Source: Tritrichomonas musculus (taxonomy: Eukaryota > Parabasalia > Tritrichomonadida > Tritrichomonadidae). From it: a stretch of 64,000 bases of DNA. Under the pieces are notes generated by a model. That model worked only from the letters and a program-made list of their open reading frames with translations, did no database searches and was not told the DNA's origin. A program made the translations under genes and the position numbers. Where the stretch lies: the NCBI GenBank assembly GCA_039105265.1, contig JAPFFF010000044.1, positions 806,001 through 870,000 on the forward strand. Direction: 5' to 3'. This document shows positions 27,401 to 37,132 of the stretch, piece by piece; position 1 is the first letter of the stretch, and each line of letters starts with the position of its first letter.

Positions 27401-29014
27401 TTGAAGAAATTCTGTAAACTCCATCACCTCCCTACACTCATAACTGATGAAAAAGAATACTACAACTTGAGAGATAACATAACAGGAGGTTTATCAAATG
27501 TACTTCATCGTGTGAACATCAGAGGTCAAACATTAATCAATAAACTAAAATATGATGCAATCAATGACAGAATCATCAGTTATGACACTACTAACATTGT
27601 CTCTCATGTTGCTGGTGTTGATTTCAATTCATTGTATCCCTCGTCGTTCAGTTCAGTAAAACATTCATTTAATCCTTATCACGGAGGAATAATGTACATG
27701 CCTGGTTCATTTATAAAACGATTTGATGTTTATGATGAAGATGGAAACAAGAATGAAAAGGTATTTAATGCTGCAATGAATATCATTCAATCAAAGAAGC
27801 GATTTGATGCAAACCCTGAGTTTATATTCAAAGCTGAAGTCAAATTGAGATGCCCGAAGAATAAAATCAATGATTTGATTAACTTTCCTCCTGTGTTTAG
27901 AAACATCAATATAATGAATGATGAACAAACAATCGGAAGCTATATGTACAAATACATGAAAGACAATAAACTGAATTCAGCAGATAAAGAAACAAGAAAG
28001 CTGACAATGCTTCTTGATACATGTGGTACATTTATGACGTTCTCGAATTATTATTTATGGTTTTTAATTGACCACGGACTTATCGTTGATGACATTAAGA
28101 GCTTGAGTTTATATGAGGCACATGACGGATTTAATCAATTTGTTTGTGAGTTTATGAAGAAGCGTCAGGATATCATCAGTGGTGTTGAACATGGTAATGA
28201 AAAGTTTTACAAGATTAGCATGAATGGTTCTTACGGTTATGACGGTATGAATTCAGAGAACTTTAATAAAGTCAGAATTGTTGATAAAAATAAAGCCTTT
28301 CAATTGATAGCCTCCGATACTTATCGCAATGGATGTAAATTGTCAAATGATTGTTATTTGATACAATCACAACCTCATTCATTCAAATGTAATACATGTC
28401 TTCAGGAATCATTTTGGACATTAGATAACGCGAAATACTGGTATTTAACTTTCCTTTATGACTTTCTATACAAATGCATTGACATGAATAAGATTCATTT
28501 CAACTCGGTTGATACAGACAGTCTGTACATGTCAATCGCTGGTGATATGAATAAACCGATTGACCAGTTGTTTGATTATGTCATCAAAGACAAAACATTT
28601 TATGACAAACACATTTATAGTTTTATGCCAAACCCTGCAATCAATAATGTATATGATGAGAAAAAGATTCTCGGATGCTGTGTAGAAAAGTTTGGAGCAA
28701 ATCAGGTTGCTTTGTGCGCTAAATGTTATACCATTTGGAGTGATGATAGAACGATATCACTTAAACTCAAAGGTGTTTCATTAAAGAAGAACAACATCAA
28801 ATCAAGTGATTATAAAGAAGTTATTGAAAAACAAACAATAATGAAAGGAAAGAATATAAACCTTCAAATGAATGCACAACTGATGAGTAAGATAACGGTC
28901 ATCAAAAATGCTTTAACAGCAGCGCATTCAAAAATGTTAGTATTATCGAATCATTGTTGTTGTCCTTATGTCAATGGTTTCACTGCAAAGGATTATTTCA
29001 TTGAGAATCATTAA
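24467..29014 (+). CDS. polB: long protein-primed DNA polymerase B with embedded HNH module
   Basis: A 1515-residue polymerase. In order: an N-terminal helical module (about 1-80), a Glu-rich stretch (83-108), a Cys-containing region near 365 (DDCLCWYRF) like the N-terminal domain of other Polinton polymerases, a zinc-finger-like CPHC...H...C near 499-523, Exo I DFETME near 570, Exo II FNSSRFDSN near 668, Exo III YNDNDVEM near 808, an HNH-like CHLC...LDRIDNN...CAECN near 925-965, motif A DFNSLYPSS near 1051, motif B NGSYGYDG near 1250 and motif C VDTDSLY near 1348. It is about 450 residues longer than the polymerase of D. The HNH part is not flanked by visible intein splice motifs. Confidence 0.93.
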   Translation: MSSRYYYQKDTKSFVIEQIRYINNELQLKPRLSTSKPSDYDVKHFKSILENYLNSYGFREHEGNRIDDISILDFVNRMKKEAEEQAEEEEEEQHEEEEEHEEEQDDEQKLKQQQIESNIKIAHDALNNALQLIKSQNVLLRPLPPKTNKQPQRYEDIRFNNENTELIEYLKKFGYKGVHSKHDSYFIINEHENFDEAVEACSHFIDQFPNDNEKVERLDEDSKEPIKIYYKNGVSSIEDINEYLTETVFKQEVKPFKIYFQLTGIFEIPPKNENERYTYEANEIKWKNYKSSVPIIVRENKDIDKVKLYIESKIHEYETTASNIKLCIVWSVSFTISRVVKITGKIDGLPEEFIKNKYIIMDNVDDCLCWYRFLACCLNKQLIETRTFKISNRTAAAKKILCEEHGITYSTKPSKAANQFINTFKGITIEEMKESAKNHNINVNIYEYDKEKHIYDIQDQWHNTDESNKTFSALLYSKDKILHIMYIIDAEALTNIHICPHCGSYIHKGNNNIDRFNRHVDKCDGKFKKDFIPSREALPYCPHILNNSVYLYCLSYELEWKPTKHYITYDFETMEQKIEKKVSDKSVINSRLIPLSVSSCVKLDKGLITKNFDIRTNDFIAKWIEWLFVVGCDVYVDKLNHLKSFIKDKSEEELNKIDTSLKTITVFGFNSSRFDSNLFKEQLIKNHWSIDSGMIGTATSLKQFILKSSKYPIRLRFIDAQAFVAGGTLKQFGIDFGGISNSSKGVFPYEAINNENYNEVLSKSEPFAYEDFYSYLNQKNPLTQSDYEEYLIDSKRFATRWDYLLSYNDNDVEMMIKPIDNLIQMNAEYKVDLISNLSLSKNASCIKYALAYKDFNPKNDYEIINKSNTFKPTMKWWLNKCDNYRKQDMKHNQTNQNQRNISKCVSEKDFEAFMKLYESNETGKCHLCGEHFTYNNKPTLDRIDNNKGHQIDNCLLACAECNRLRQRDDEKITRTKIQLKKFCKLHHLPTLITDEKEYYNLRDNITGGLSNVLHRVNIRGQTLINKLKYDAINDRIISYDTTNIVSHVAGVDFNSLYPSSFSSVKHSFNPYHGGIMYMPGSFIKRFDVYDEDGNKNEKVFNAAMNIIQSKKRFDANPEFIFKAEVKLRCPKNKINDLINFPPVFRNINIMNDEQTIGSYMYKYMKDNKLNSADKETRKLTMLLDTCGTFMTFSNYYLWFLIDHGLIVDDIKSLSLYEAHDGFNQFVCEFMKKRQDIISGVEHGNEKFYKISMNGSYGYDGMNSENFNKVRIVDKNKAFQLIASDTYRNGCKLSNDCYLIQSQPHSFKCNTCLQESFWTLDNAKYWYLTFLYDFLYKCIDMNKIHFNSVDTDSLYMSIAGDMNKPIDQLFDYVIKDKTFYDKHIYSFMPNPAINNVYDEKKILGCCVEKFGANQVALCAKCYTIWSDDRTISLKLKGVSLKKNNIKSSDYKEVIEKQTIMKGKNINLQMNAQLMSKITVIKNALTAAHSKMLVLSNHCCCPYVNGFTAKDYFIENH

Positions 29015-29021
29015 ATGAAGG

Positions 29022-29117
29022 TATGGCAGAAAATTGCCAGAACAAAATGTGAGTGGTAGAATATTACCAGTCGTGAAATCAATAATGAAAGTGGGTCGGT
29101 CGGAATTCCGACTAACC
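29022..29117. repeat. three short palindromes after the polymerase gene
   Basis: TGGCAGAAAATTGCCAG (29024-29040) and TGGTAGAATATTACCAG (29054-29070) are two versions of one hairpin, with a C-G pair replaced by T-A on both sides. They are followed by GTCGGAATTCCGAC (29099-29112), a perfect 14-base palindrome within a longer GGTC...AACC frame. They fill the gap between the pPolB and KilA-N genes and may act in transcript ending or as binding sites. Confidence 0.7.
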
Positions 29118-29191
29118 AGAAGTCATTTGAAAATCAATTTATTTTTGATTTGATTTATTTTTAAATCAATTTTTTATCAGCAATTCAAACA

Positions 29192-29965
29192 ATGAGCAGC
29201 AACACAACAAACGCAGCCACAAACACAAACGCCACAACTCAACCAATCAATAATGATTATGAATATATTCAATACAATGAACATTTGAGAATCGTTCATT
29301 CAATCAAAGATGATATGTATCAAGTACAATCAATTATTACAGCTTGTCATTCAAAGAAACGCGTCAATGATTGGTTTGAAAGCAAAACAACAAAGGAAAT
29401 CATTGATGAAATGGGTAAAAGTTCGAATGCGGAAATTTCCGCACTCGTCAAAATCTATGAAAAACGTGATGAATTACCTAATGGATTAAGAGGATTTTAT
29501 ATTAATCGTCTTCTTGTAAATAACGTAGCGATGTGGGCTTCACCTCGTTATTCAATATATATCATGAAGCTTCTTGATTCACATTTTGAACATGAACGAC
29601 AACAATTGGTTGAAGAATTGCATCAAAAGAAACCACGACTCGTACCATCTAACAAAGAATACAATTATAAATACTTGATTTGGAAAGAATCTAATGATGC
29701 TGAAAATACAATTCTTCATTTAGTGAGAAGAAACAAACGAACATTCAGAGCTGTATCAACTCATAACAATGGTAATGAAAGATTCTATTTCAAAAATGAT
29801 TTGCCAATTGCAATGACACCAAACGAAGACATTAAAGATATTGTCAAGAACAACTTCCCTCGTAATGATTATACCATCAATGGTTGCAACATTATAATAA
29901 AGAATGAACGGCTGGAACAATTACACACACTCATCGATGAATACTTCAATCAATTTCAATCATAA
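29192..29965 (+). CDS. KilA-N domain DNA-binding protein
   Basis: A 257-residue protein. After a Thr/Asn-rich start, residues about 30-135 follow the KilA-N pattern of large DNA viruses and phages: VNDWFESKTTKEIIDEM, then LRGFYINRLLVNNVAMWASPRYSIYIMKLL. The C-terminal 110 residues are basic and mixed alpha/beta, as in viral KilA-N proteins that carry an extra C-terminal domain. It probably binds DNA and regulates gene expression or replication. No KilA-N gene is visible in the other elements of this window. Confidence 0.8.
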   Translation: MSSNTTNAATNTNATTQPINNDYEYIQYNEHLRIVHSIKDDMYQVQSIITACHSKKRVNDWFESKTTKEIIDEMGKSSNAEISALVKIYEKRDELPNGLRGFYINRLLVNNVAMWASPRYSIYIMKLLDSHFEHERQQLVEELHQKKPRLVPSNKEYNYKYLIWKESNDAENTILHLVRRNKRTFRAVSTHNNGNERFYFKNDLPIAMTPNEDIKDIVKNNFPRNDYTINGCNIIIKNERLEQLHTLIDEYFNQFQS

Positions 29966-30013
29966 AAATAATAATTCATTAATATTATTTTATTTTTGCT
30001 TTCATTGTTTGAT

Positions 30014-32248
30014 TTACTCTTTGAATACAGCTAATGTTCTTTCATCAATGATACTTGTAATGATTCCAACAGTCATACGTTTTATTTTTGATGTTATTGC
30101 TGTCTCTCCTGAAAGAACTTTCAGCTTATTGTCTTCATTATCGATAAACACCTCATCACCAATACCATAACATGATGAATCATTAACTTTCAGAAGATAA
30201 TCACCATGACTTGCGAATGTGATACATTTATTTTTGTCATCGATTCTCACACATATACCGACATATTCTTTCCATGTTCCTGATGTCTTGACACTACAAA
30301 TACAATCAGTTGTATCATCAGCTGTTGATGGTTTCCATTCATCACCAACATGTTTGTAAACCTTACCTGTCATATACACAGGAGAACCAACAACGAAATC
30401 ACTAATAGAGTTCATTGATGATTCAATCGGAGAGTAATGTGTGATTGTTGTGTTTGATTGCGTACCGTAAATAGCAGCCTTGAATTTTGATAAATATGCT
30501 GGTACCATGATTTGTCTTGAATATATTTGTCTAGCATCTAATAATTCTTGAGTAGTTGTCCAATAATATTCAGCCATTGGGACACTATATGTAAGTGGTC
30601 TTCCTGATGATAAATCAAGAATTTCTTCATAATACGCTGAATATTGGAAATTATCAAAATATATAGTTCTTTGATATAATAATATTACTATGTTATGGGG
30701 ATTTGCAGCTGTATCATAGAATAATATTCTTATTTCATTTCTTTCTGCATAATTACCAACTATGTATTCCAGTTTAATTGCGTTATTTATAATTTTTAGA
30801 TAATGAATTGATATCTCACCACCCTCCGTAAATGGACCACAATCAATTGCACATTTTTTTATTAATTGTTCTTCTGTTATGACATTTGACTTCAAAGCAT
30901 ATTTATTATCACATTCTGATTTAGTTAAATATTCAGCTAAACATTCAGGTATTTGACATTTAAATACAACTCCAGATAATATTAATGAAGCTAGATTAGT
31001 TATTGGTTTCTCATTTTTTTCGAATATACCATACAATTCATTATAATAAAATCTATCGAAATCAGTAGTTTCAAGTGAATTAGTTAGTAAATCAGCTGAA
31101 GTATAAACATTGTTTGTTAATAATTCATTTAATGAACTCTTCAATGCATACTTACCTTCTGCAACTGTTTTCGTTTTATACTTATCTAATTCATAAGCCA
31201 ATTCATCTTCATCGACAAACTTCTCATCAGCTTGTGCACTAGTATAATACGGTGTCAAGTCAACAGGTTCTGGTATATCCGTCTTCAAAGCATAAGTGTT
31301 CGACACATATCTTGCCGAATAAGCGTTTTTGTCTGTTGGTTCGATAGTTTTGGTAATTGAACACGATAAAATTTCTGGTGTTTCACCAGTTCCTGGATTT
31401 ATTAATTCATGGCTGTCATACAAAAACCAAATACTTGAATCATTTCCTTCGATACGCATTATCTGAGAGGGTTTATCGTCATCATCGTCATTGTACGAAT
31501 AATCTACGTGAACATAATGACCCGTATAAAAATTGTTTGATGAAACAATATCCAACCCGTATTGCTCTATCATTTCATGATATTTGTCGTAATCCAAATC
31601 AGGAATTGTATTATTGACGATTTCGAATTGAATTGTTGTTTGCCCCTCAATAATCTCTGGGAGGTCTTCTTTTGGAACATATCGTTCGGCACAAGAATCC
31701 AAAGCCGCCTGAAGACCTTCTTGAGCCGCCATACTTGTTAAACACGTTGATGCTTTAGCTGATAATGGTTTAACATCATCAGCCATCAATTTCTGGAAAA
31801 CTTCTTCTGGCAATTGTTCCTTTGGATTCAATTGCAACTCGCTATTGTTGAGTACTTCTGGAATATCCGTCTTCAGTGCATATCTTTTCAGTGTTTCATT
31901 CAATGTTGATTCATTAATCAAATCTGTTGGAATCGTTGGTATATCAATCTTCAATGCATATCCTTTCAGTGATTCATTTATTTTTGTCGTCAACGATTCT
32001 TCATTAATCAAGTCATCAGGTATATCAGTTGATAAAGCGTAATTGTTGATAACATAATCACGCAATCCGTTAACAGCTTCATTCAATTGTTCCTCTGTGA
32101 TTCCATTACCGTTTGAACCTCCTACGTTTCCGTTCGATGTATCACCTTTGATAACATAATTGTCGACATATCTTTTAATGTATTCGTTAATCAATCCGTC
32201 AATAGTATTTGTTTTTGTTATGTGCCCGCTCTGCTCAATCGTAAACAT
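30014..32248 (-). CDS. phage-tail-fibre-like repeat protein
   Basis: A 744-residue protein with about seven copies of a YALKTDIP-type repeat spread over residues 65-470, each followed by a loop and a short helix; such repeats build trimeric fibres in phage tail proteins. The last 170 residues (from NTTITHYSPIE) form a domain with DDTTDCICSV, WKEYVGI, FASHGDYL and YGIGDEV that is closely matched at the end of the 1398-residue protein of element C. It is probably a receptor-binding fibre. It diverges from the neighbouring large virion gene with 22 bp between the starts. Confidence 0.75.
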   Translation of the reverse strand: MFTIEQSGHITKTNTIDGLINEYIKRYVDNYVIKGDTSNGNVGGSNGNGITEEQLNEAVNGLRDYVINNYALSTDIPDDLINEESLTTKINESLKGYALKIDIPTIPTDLINESTLNETLKRYALKTDIPEVLNNSELQLNPKEQLPEEVFQKLMADDVKPLSAKASTCLTSMAAQEGLQAALDSCAERYVPKEDLPEIIEGQTTIQFEIVNNTIPDLDYDKYHEMIEQYGLDIVSSNNFYTGHYVHVDYSYNDDDDDKPSQIMRIEGNDSSIWFLYDSHELINPGTGETPEILSCSITKTIEPTDKNAYSARYVSNTYALKTDIPEPVDLTPYYTSAQADEKFVDEDELAYELDKYKTKTVAEGKYALKSSLNELLTNNVYTSADLLTNSLETTDFDRFYYNELYGIFEKNEKPITNLASLILSGVVFKCQIPECLAEYLTKSECDNKYALKSNVITEEQLIKKCAIDCGPFTEGGEISIHYLKIINNAIKLEYIVGNYAERNEIRILFYDTAANPHNIVILLYQRTIYFDNFQYSAYYEEILDLSSGRPLTYSVPMAEYYWTTTQELLDARQIYSRQIMVPAYLSKFKAAIYGTQSNTTITHYSPIESSMNSISDFVVGSPVYMTGKVYKHVGDEWKPSTADDTTDCICSVKTSGTWKEYVGICVRIDDKNKCITFASHGDYLLKVNDSSCYGIGDEVFIDNEDNKLKVLSGETAITSKIKRMTVGIITSIIDERTLAVFKE

Positions 32249-32270
32249 TCAATTTATTAGAAACTAAACA

Positions 32271-34831
32271 ATGTCAAAACAAGATAAAAATAATTCATCT
32301 GATAGCTTTGAATTAGATTTGAGCAATATTGATGATGATACTATATTTGACAGTGAGGTACCTAAACCTGATGATGATGATTATGAACTAGAGGACCCAA
32401 TAGATTATTTTAGGAACACGTTTCTCAGTACATACAAACTAGAACACCCCAATGATTTAATTAATTTGTTGTATCAAATACAAAACAATGAATATACAGG
32501 AAGAAGTGTGGGAAAGATTCGCGAAATGAAAGTCAAGTTTCGTCGATTTGTTTCATTGATGAACAAAATCAATGCAGGTATTAAAAGCAAAGGCAATCAA
32601 TTCCTTAGTTTAAGAGAGTACACAACAGACAAAAAAAGCCTTGATACAATCATCAATTACTTCAATATTGTTGTCAACGATGATTTAAATTATAGCTCTG
32701 ATGGTTTTCGTTCATCACCCATCAAACCACCGAGAAAGAGTCAAACACCACAAACCACCAAAGGAAGAAGAAAGAGAACAAGCATACATGAACCAACACC
32801 TGACAGCAGTAAACGAAGAACACCAAGAAGAAAACGCATAACTCCGAGTGATTCTGATGAATTACTGAATACAAGTTTTTTGGAGCAAGATGATTCACTA
32901 CCATCAATATCATTTAACTTCCCAGAACTAGAAGAAGAGGATGAAGATAACCTATCAGTCTTGTTGCTGTCTCCTTATGATTTGGTAGATGATGACATTG
33001 AATTGCTCAAGCAATTAGGCTATAATCAACCATGGCTCAATGTACTACCAAGATGTTATGAAGCATCAAAGAAACCACAAAACAAACTTGATGAACAAGC
33101 AAAGGAAAACGTTGATGCATTACATCAAACACTTGAAACTATTAGAGACAAGATGAAGAGAAACATTGATATAACCAATGAACGAAAATCAATTACAGGC
33201 TTATCATCATTCTTCAGAGTGTTTGACACAATCATTAATAAAAAACCTATCAAAGGCTCTGATGTCATACAACCAATCAAACCACCATCAATTAAACCAG
33301 TCCCATTTGTGAAACCAAATGATGTTGTTAATAATTTTTCAGCATCTAAAAGAGTCATGACAGACGCAGACGATTTTTCGAAGTCATTTGTTTTCGATAG
33401 AGAAGATGGTGATGACCTCAATCAAACATTCACTGAATACGCTCAACAAGCAAATAAACCAAAGAAGCATGGTAAGTTCATTGATGGTGATAAAGTTGAA
33501 TTCAATCAAAAAATATTTAAACCTGGAAATCCATTTGCACAAAAAATATCCGATGATGAAATCAATGCTTTAATTAAAAATGCTAAAGCAGCAACAGTAA
33601 GAGGTAAGCGCGAGGACAGAGATGCACCAACCGTTCTTGAAAACATTGATAGAGATTTCACAAACCTTAACATTCAATCACCCGCCAAGAGTTCAACATA
33701 CTATAAACAAAACTTCCTTGATTTAATCATTAATGGTAATTATAGAATCAAATACATTCCTGCTGCCTCAACCAGAGACCAAGCAACAATTTACTGTCAT
33801 ACACATCTCGACCAAGACGGAAAGCCAAAATATCGTTTACTTCCTACAAATGGAATGGACCCAAATGGTGAAGCAATAACAGACCTGAATGGAGATAAGA
33901 TTGATGATATTGTATTAGTTGATAAGAAAGGAGTGCCACAAGTCATAAACGGTTATAAACTTGTATTTGCTTCTCCTTATAAGAAAGTATGGAAGACAGT
34001 TGTCAAATCAGCTGTAGAAAGGAAAGCTAAACCGTTCAATGTTTGGCTCAATGAACAATTCAATAAATCAAAGGATTCAGTAGATTGGGAGAAAGGTGAA
34101 TATAATATTAATCCAAATGAAACCATCCAGAAATATACAGAATTCTATCACAATGAACTCGGTTTAGGTAAGCCAAAAGTCAGCAAACGATTAAGCCCTT
34201 CATCATATTGGTCAAGCTATTTCGCAAAGGTTTGGAAAGTCTTCTGGCAATTATTCCCACAATTCAAACCATTAACAAGAATCATTTCATACCTTTCAGT
34301 TTCAAATATTATGTTTTGTATATACTTTGATAACAATGTCAAGAAAGAGATTGAAAAAGGTGGTCAGCCAATGAATTACATTCAATGGTTGGCATGGAAG
34401 AAAATCAACAAATCAAAGTACAATCAAATGATTGGTAAGCGAATGACAACATTCATTAATAATTGTCAAAGGTCATTAACTTTGAAAGCGGTGAATTCAA
34501 TCCTAATAAGAGTGCTTGGGAAGGAATGCCAATTGCTTTCATTCAATCAATGGAATCATTGATACTATCATACTTAGTAAATGTCAGTATGACTGACAAG
34601 CAGAGACCCCAAAAACTGGCTGAAAAGACTCAATTAGCTGCTGAAATACCAACAGAAGAGATAAGAGAAAATAAAGAAGAATATAATCGAATAATCAATA
34701 ACTTGATTGATAAAATCTATGGTCAACAATGTGGCTATCTCGAATATAAGGAAAAACTAAATGCACAGAAGAAAGACCAATTAAGTAATGTAAACAGATA
34801 CGATATTGATATATTTCAAGAAGAAGCATGA
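32271..34831 (+). pseudogene. large virion-type protein with DxNGDKI loop (broken)
   Basis: The counterpart of the 660-residue gene at 45348 in element C. The first half is acidic and polar with basic patches; in the second half a TDLNGDKIDDIVLVD segment matches HADINGDKIPDVAIR in C and resembles a calcium-binding loop. A helical C-terminal region follows. The gene looks broken, with about one break. Function unknown; a structural or DNA-associated virion role is inferred from size and from its presence in both B and C. Confidence 0.6.
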
Positions 34832-34884
34832 ATTAAAGAATAAAAATAAATGAAATGATATTCATTGAATCATGTTGATTACTT

Positions 34885-35346
34885 TTATTTTTGTTCACTC
34901 ATTTTGCGTTTTGGTCTTCGATGTTTGGATGTGTTGAGTCTACGTGTTGGACTCAAATCAGCATCAAACGGAGTGATTTCAGTTTTATCAAGTGATTCAT
35001 CGGTGTTTCTCAATTGATTCCAATATCTCGAATCATTCCAAATCATTGATGGTGAAGGAGGGTTTGGTTGTTGAATGAATGATGATTTGATTCTGTTGGT
35101 TCGTTGTTTAGCTTTTATTGTTTCAGCTTGTCTTTGTTTTTCTTTGGCATACACTTCATATATTGGGTCATCTTGTAATTGCTCAAATAACTTCTCTCTT
35201 ATTCGAACTCTTCTTTCGAGTGCAGGGTGTTGTTTAAATGTTGGTGGCGGGCTTCTTATGTTTCTGAATTTGCGAGGAATATAATAATCACATGTTGGTG
35301 GTGGTCCTTCAGTGATGTTAACGAATTTTGGTGTGTTTGCAATCTC
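34885..35346 (-). pseudogene. Pro/Lys-rich open region beside the capsid gene
   Basis: An open region on the minus strand encoding Pro-rich and then Lys/Arg-rich sequence (a Q-A-E-T-I-K-A-K helix, a PNPPSPS patch and an RRLNTSKHRRPKRK basic end). Its boundaries are uncertain and it belongs to the broken part of element B. It has no clear relative in the other elements. Confidence 0.4.
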
Positions 35347-36316
35347 TCACAAATCATCTGTTCGTTTGATACCAAATCTTTCATATTCTTCATCTGTGAA
35401 TTCAAATTCAAGTTCAATTGGTTCCGAATTAACAGGTATACCGTGTTCAGCACAGATATTATATTTGAATTTGATTGATTTATCAAGAACACCAGGTATC
35501 AATGCTTCATTTCCAATTTGTGTGAACTGTCTCTTAAGTTTTCCTTTAGCTTTCAATTCACGTAATTGCTCAAGTTGTTTCATTGATATCTTGTCATCAT
35601 CTTCGAGGAATGCTTTTGTTTCAGCAACTGTGTAAGGGTCTAATACTGCCCAAACGAATAGCTAAATCACCAATGATTCCGTTAGGGAATAAATCAAATG
35701 CTTGTAATGCGAGCAAGTCATCAAAAGGTATATTCAAATCAAATTCACACTCAGCTCTTCCATTATCTTTGAAAGAATTAAGATTAACATAAACTCCTGC
35801 ATGTGTTTGTGAATAGTTGCTAATGTTTTCCCATAATGAATGAACGAATCGACGTCTTTTCTTTTCTGTTTCAGGTTTGAGAACTGAATACAGGAATCCT
35901 TCACGAATTGATTCATTCTGTTGATATCCGACATTGACATTATTATGTAGAATCTCTAACCTGTCAAACAATTGATTTGATGATTTGAAACCAACAAATA
36001 ATTTATAAAGATTTTCAGGGTCTTCAATCGCTTTAAGCTTTGCAATGTCTGTGCTTAATTGAAGATTCAATTTGACGTGAAATGTTAAGAAACCTTTATC
36101 AATATCACTGATGAAGTGGTCAGGATGTGTTAAACTGATTTGTGAATACTGTCCTTGATGAAATGGAGCAGGTTGGTCATGACAATCAACTGTCCTAAAT
36201 GAAAATGAACGTGTTCCGTCATTAACGTTAATAATGTTGCGCATTTCCTTGAACGCACCTAATACATTTCCTGTCTCTATTTGATAATTATGAGCTCTAT
36301 CGTTTCTGTATAACAT
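35347..36316 (-). pseudogene. mcp: major capsid protein gene of element B (broken)
   Basis: Recognised by resemblance to the 629-residue capsid protein of element C at 48936: NxFSF/RSFSF near the start, KLFVGFKSSNQLFDRLEILHNN, LWENISNYSQTHAGVYVNL, then LALQAFDLFPNGI, and later FTQIG and EFEFTDEEYERFGI segments. The WFGFK/FVGFK motif also links it to the MCPs of D and A. The gene looks broken, with about two breaks. Its position beside the pVI-like gene fits a capsid block. Confidence 0.75.
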
Positions 36317-36370
36317 TTATGATTTAATAAAAAGAATCAATATATTATCTCTTTTATTTACTCTTAAAAT

Positions 36371-36625
36371 ATGGGTATAGGTATATTCAACAAGATAAAG
36401 AACGGTTTTAGAAAACTAGCCAACAAAGTCAAAGACACAGCACAAAAAGTCGTTGAAAAGCTTCCTCAAGTTGTTAACGTTGGAAGGCAAATCATTGATA
36501 GAGTCAAACCAATTACTGGTCTCATTCCTGGTGTCGGTCAAGTTGTTGATTTCGTTGATAGAGGTCTCAGTTATGCTGATACAGCTGGTAAAGTTGGTAA
36601 ATCAATTTTGGATAAAGTTGGGTAA
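36371..36625 (+). CDS. small amphipathic pVI/pX-like virion protein
   Basis: An 84-residue protein with an amphipathic N-terminal helix (FNKIKNGFRKLANKVKD), a second helix, then a Gly/Val-rich hydrophobic part (LIPGVGQVVDFV) and a Gly/Lys tail. Position next to the capsid gene and composition match 48557-48865 (C) and, more loosely, 41472 (A) and 13774 (D). A membrane-active minor capsid protein is the best guess. Confidence 0.55.
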   Translation: MGIGIFNKIKNGFRKLANKVKDTAQKVVEKLPQVVNVGRQIIDRVKPITGLIPGVGQVVDFVDRGLSYADTAGKVGKSILDKVG

Positions 36626-36655
36626 ATATAATGAAACGTTTTAATATGAATATAA

Positions 36656-37132
36656 ATGAATGAAAACATTAATGAACTTAAAGTAATAAACGAAAACATT
36701 AATGAATCAAAAGTGTTTAAATCAGTTGAAGAGTTCAATTTGTTCTATCAAAAGAATATCGAGCAAATGAAAACACAAACGACTAACTATTTGAACAAGA
36801 TTTATAAAATCATCACCACTGACGGCAATGAATACAGAATCACTAAACGCAATTGCAAAGACGGTAAACGATGTGATGGCGACATTTATTTGAAGAAAGT
36901 TGGGAACACAATCACTAAAACACTCGAAAACGACAACATCAAAGCTGATATATCAATAATGAAGGAATCATTAAACGAACTCACTGAGCAAATCAATCAA
37001 TTGAACAACAAAAATAAAATACTTGAAGAACATATCAGTAAGCTTTCAAATGTTGTTGACCAACAATCAAAAGTCATTAATGAATACATTTTAAATGTTG
37101 TTGCTCCTGACAACCACCGAATGATTAAGTGA
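36656..37132 (+). CDS. coiled-coil protein, family shared with element C
   Basis: A 158-residue protein with a conserved EEFNLFYQKNIEQM...NKIYKI core matching DEFNLYYNKNKEEM...NKLYLI in the gene at 48138-48524, and a C-terminal coiled coil of about 50 residues (heptads with Leu, Ile and Asn). A basic KRNCKDGKRCDG loop lies between them. Its 3' end overlaps the convergent next gene by 42 bp. Function unknown. Confidence 0.65.
   Translation: MNENINELKVINENINESKVFKSVEEFNLFYQKNIEQMKTQTTNYLNKIYKIITTDGNEYRITKRNCKDGKRCDGDIYLKKVGNTITKTLENDNIKADISIMKESLNELTEQINQLNNKNKILEEHISKLSNVVDQQSKVINEYILNVVAPDNHRMIK

Noticed and set aside
27170-27460. The HNH region as an intein in the polymerase
   Set aside because: No splice-junction residues (Cys/Ser start, His-Asn end) bound the region, and it joins smoothly with flanking polymerase sequence in both B and E.
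35312-35635. Plus-strand frames over the B capsid region
   Set aside because: They lie opposite sequence that matches the capsid protein of element C and are shadows.
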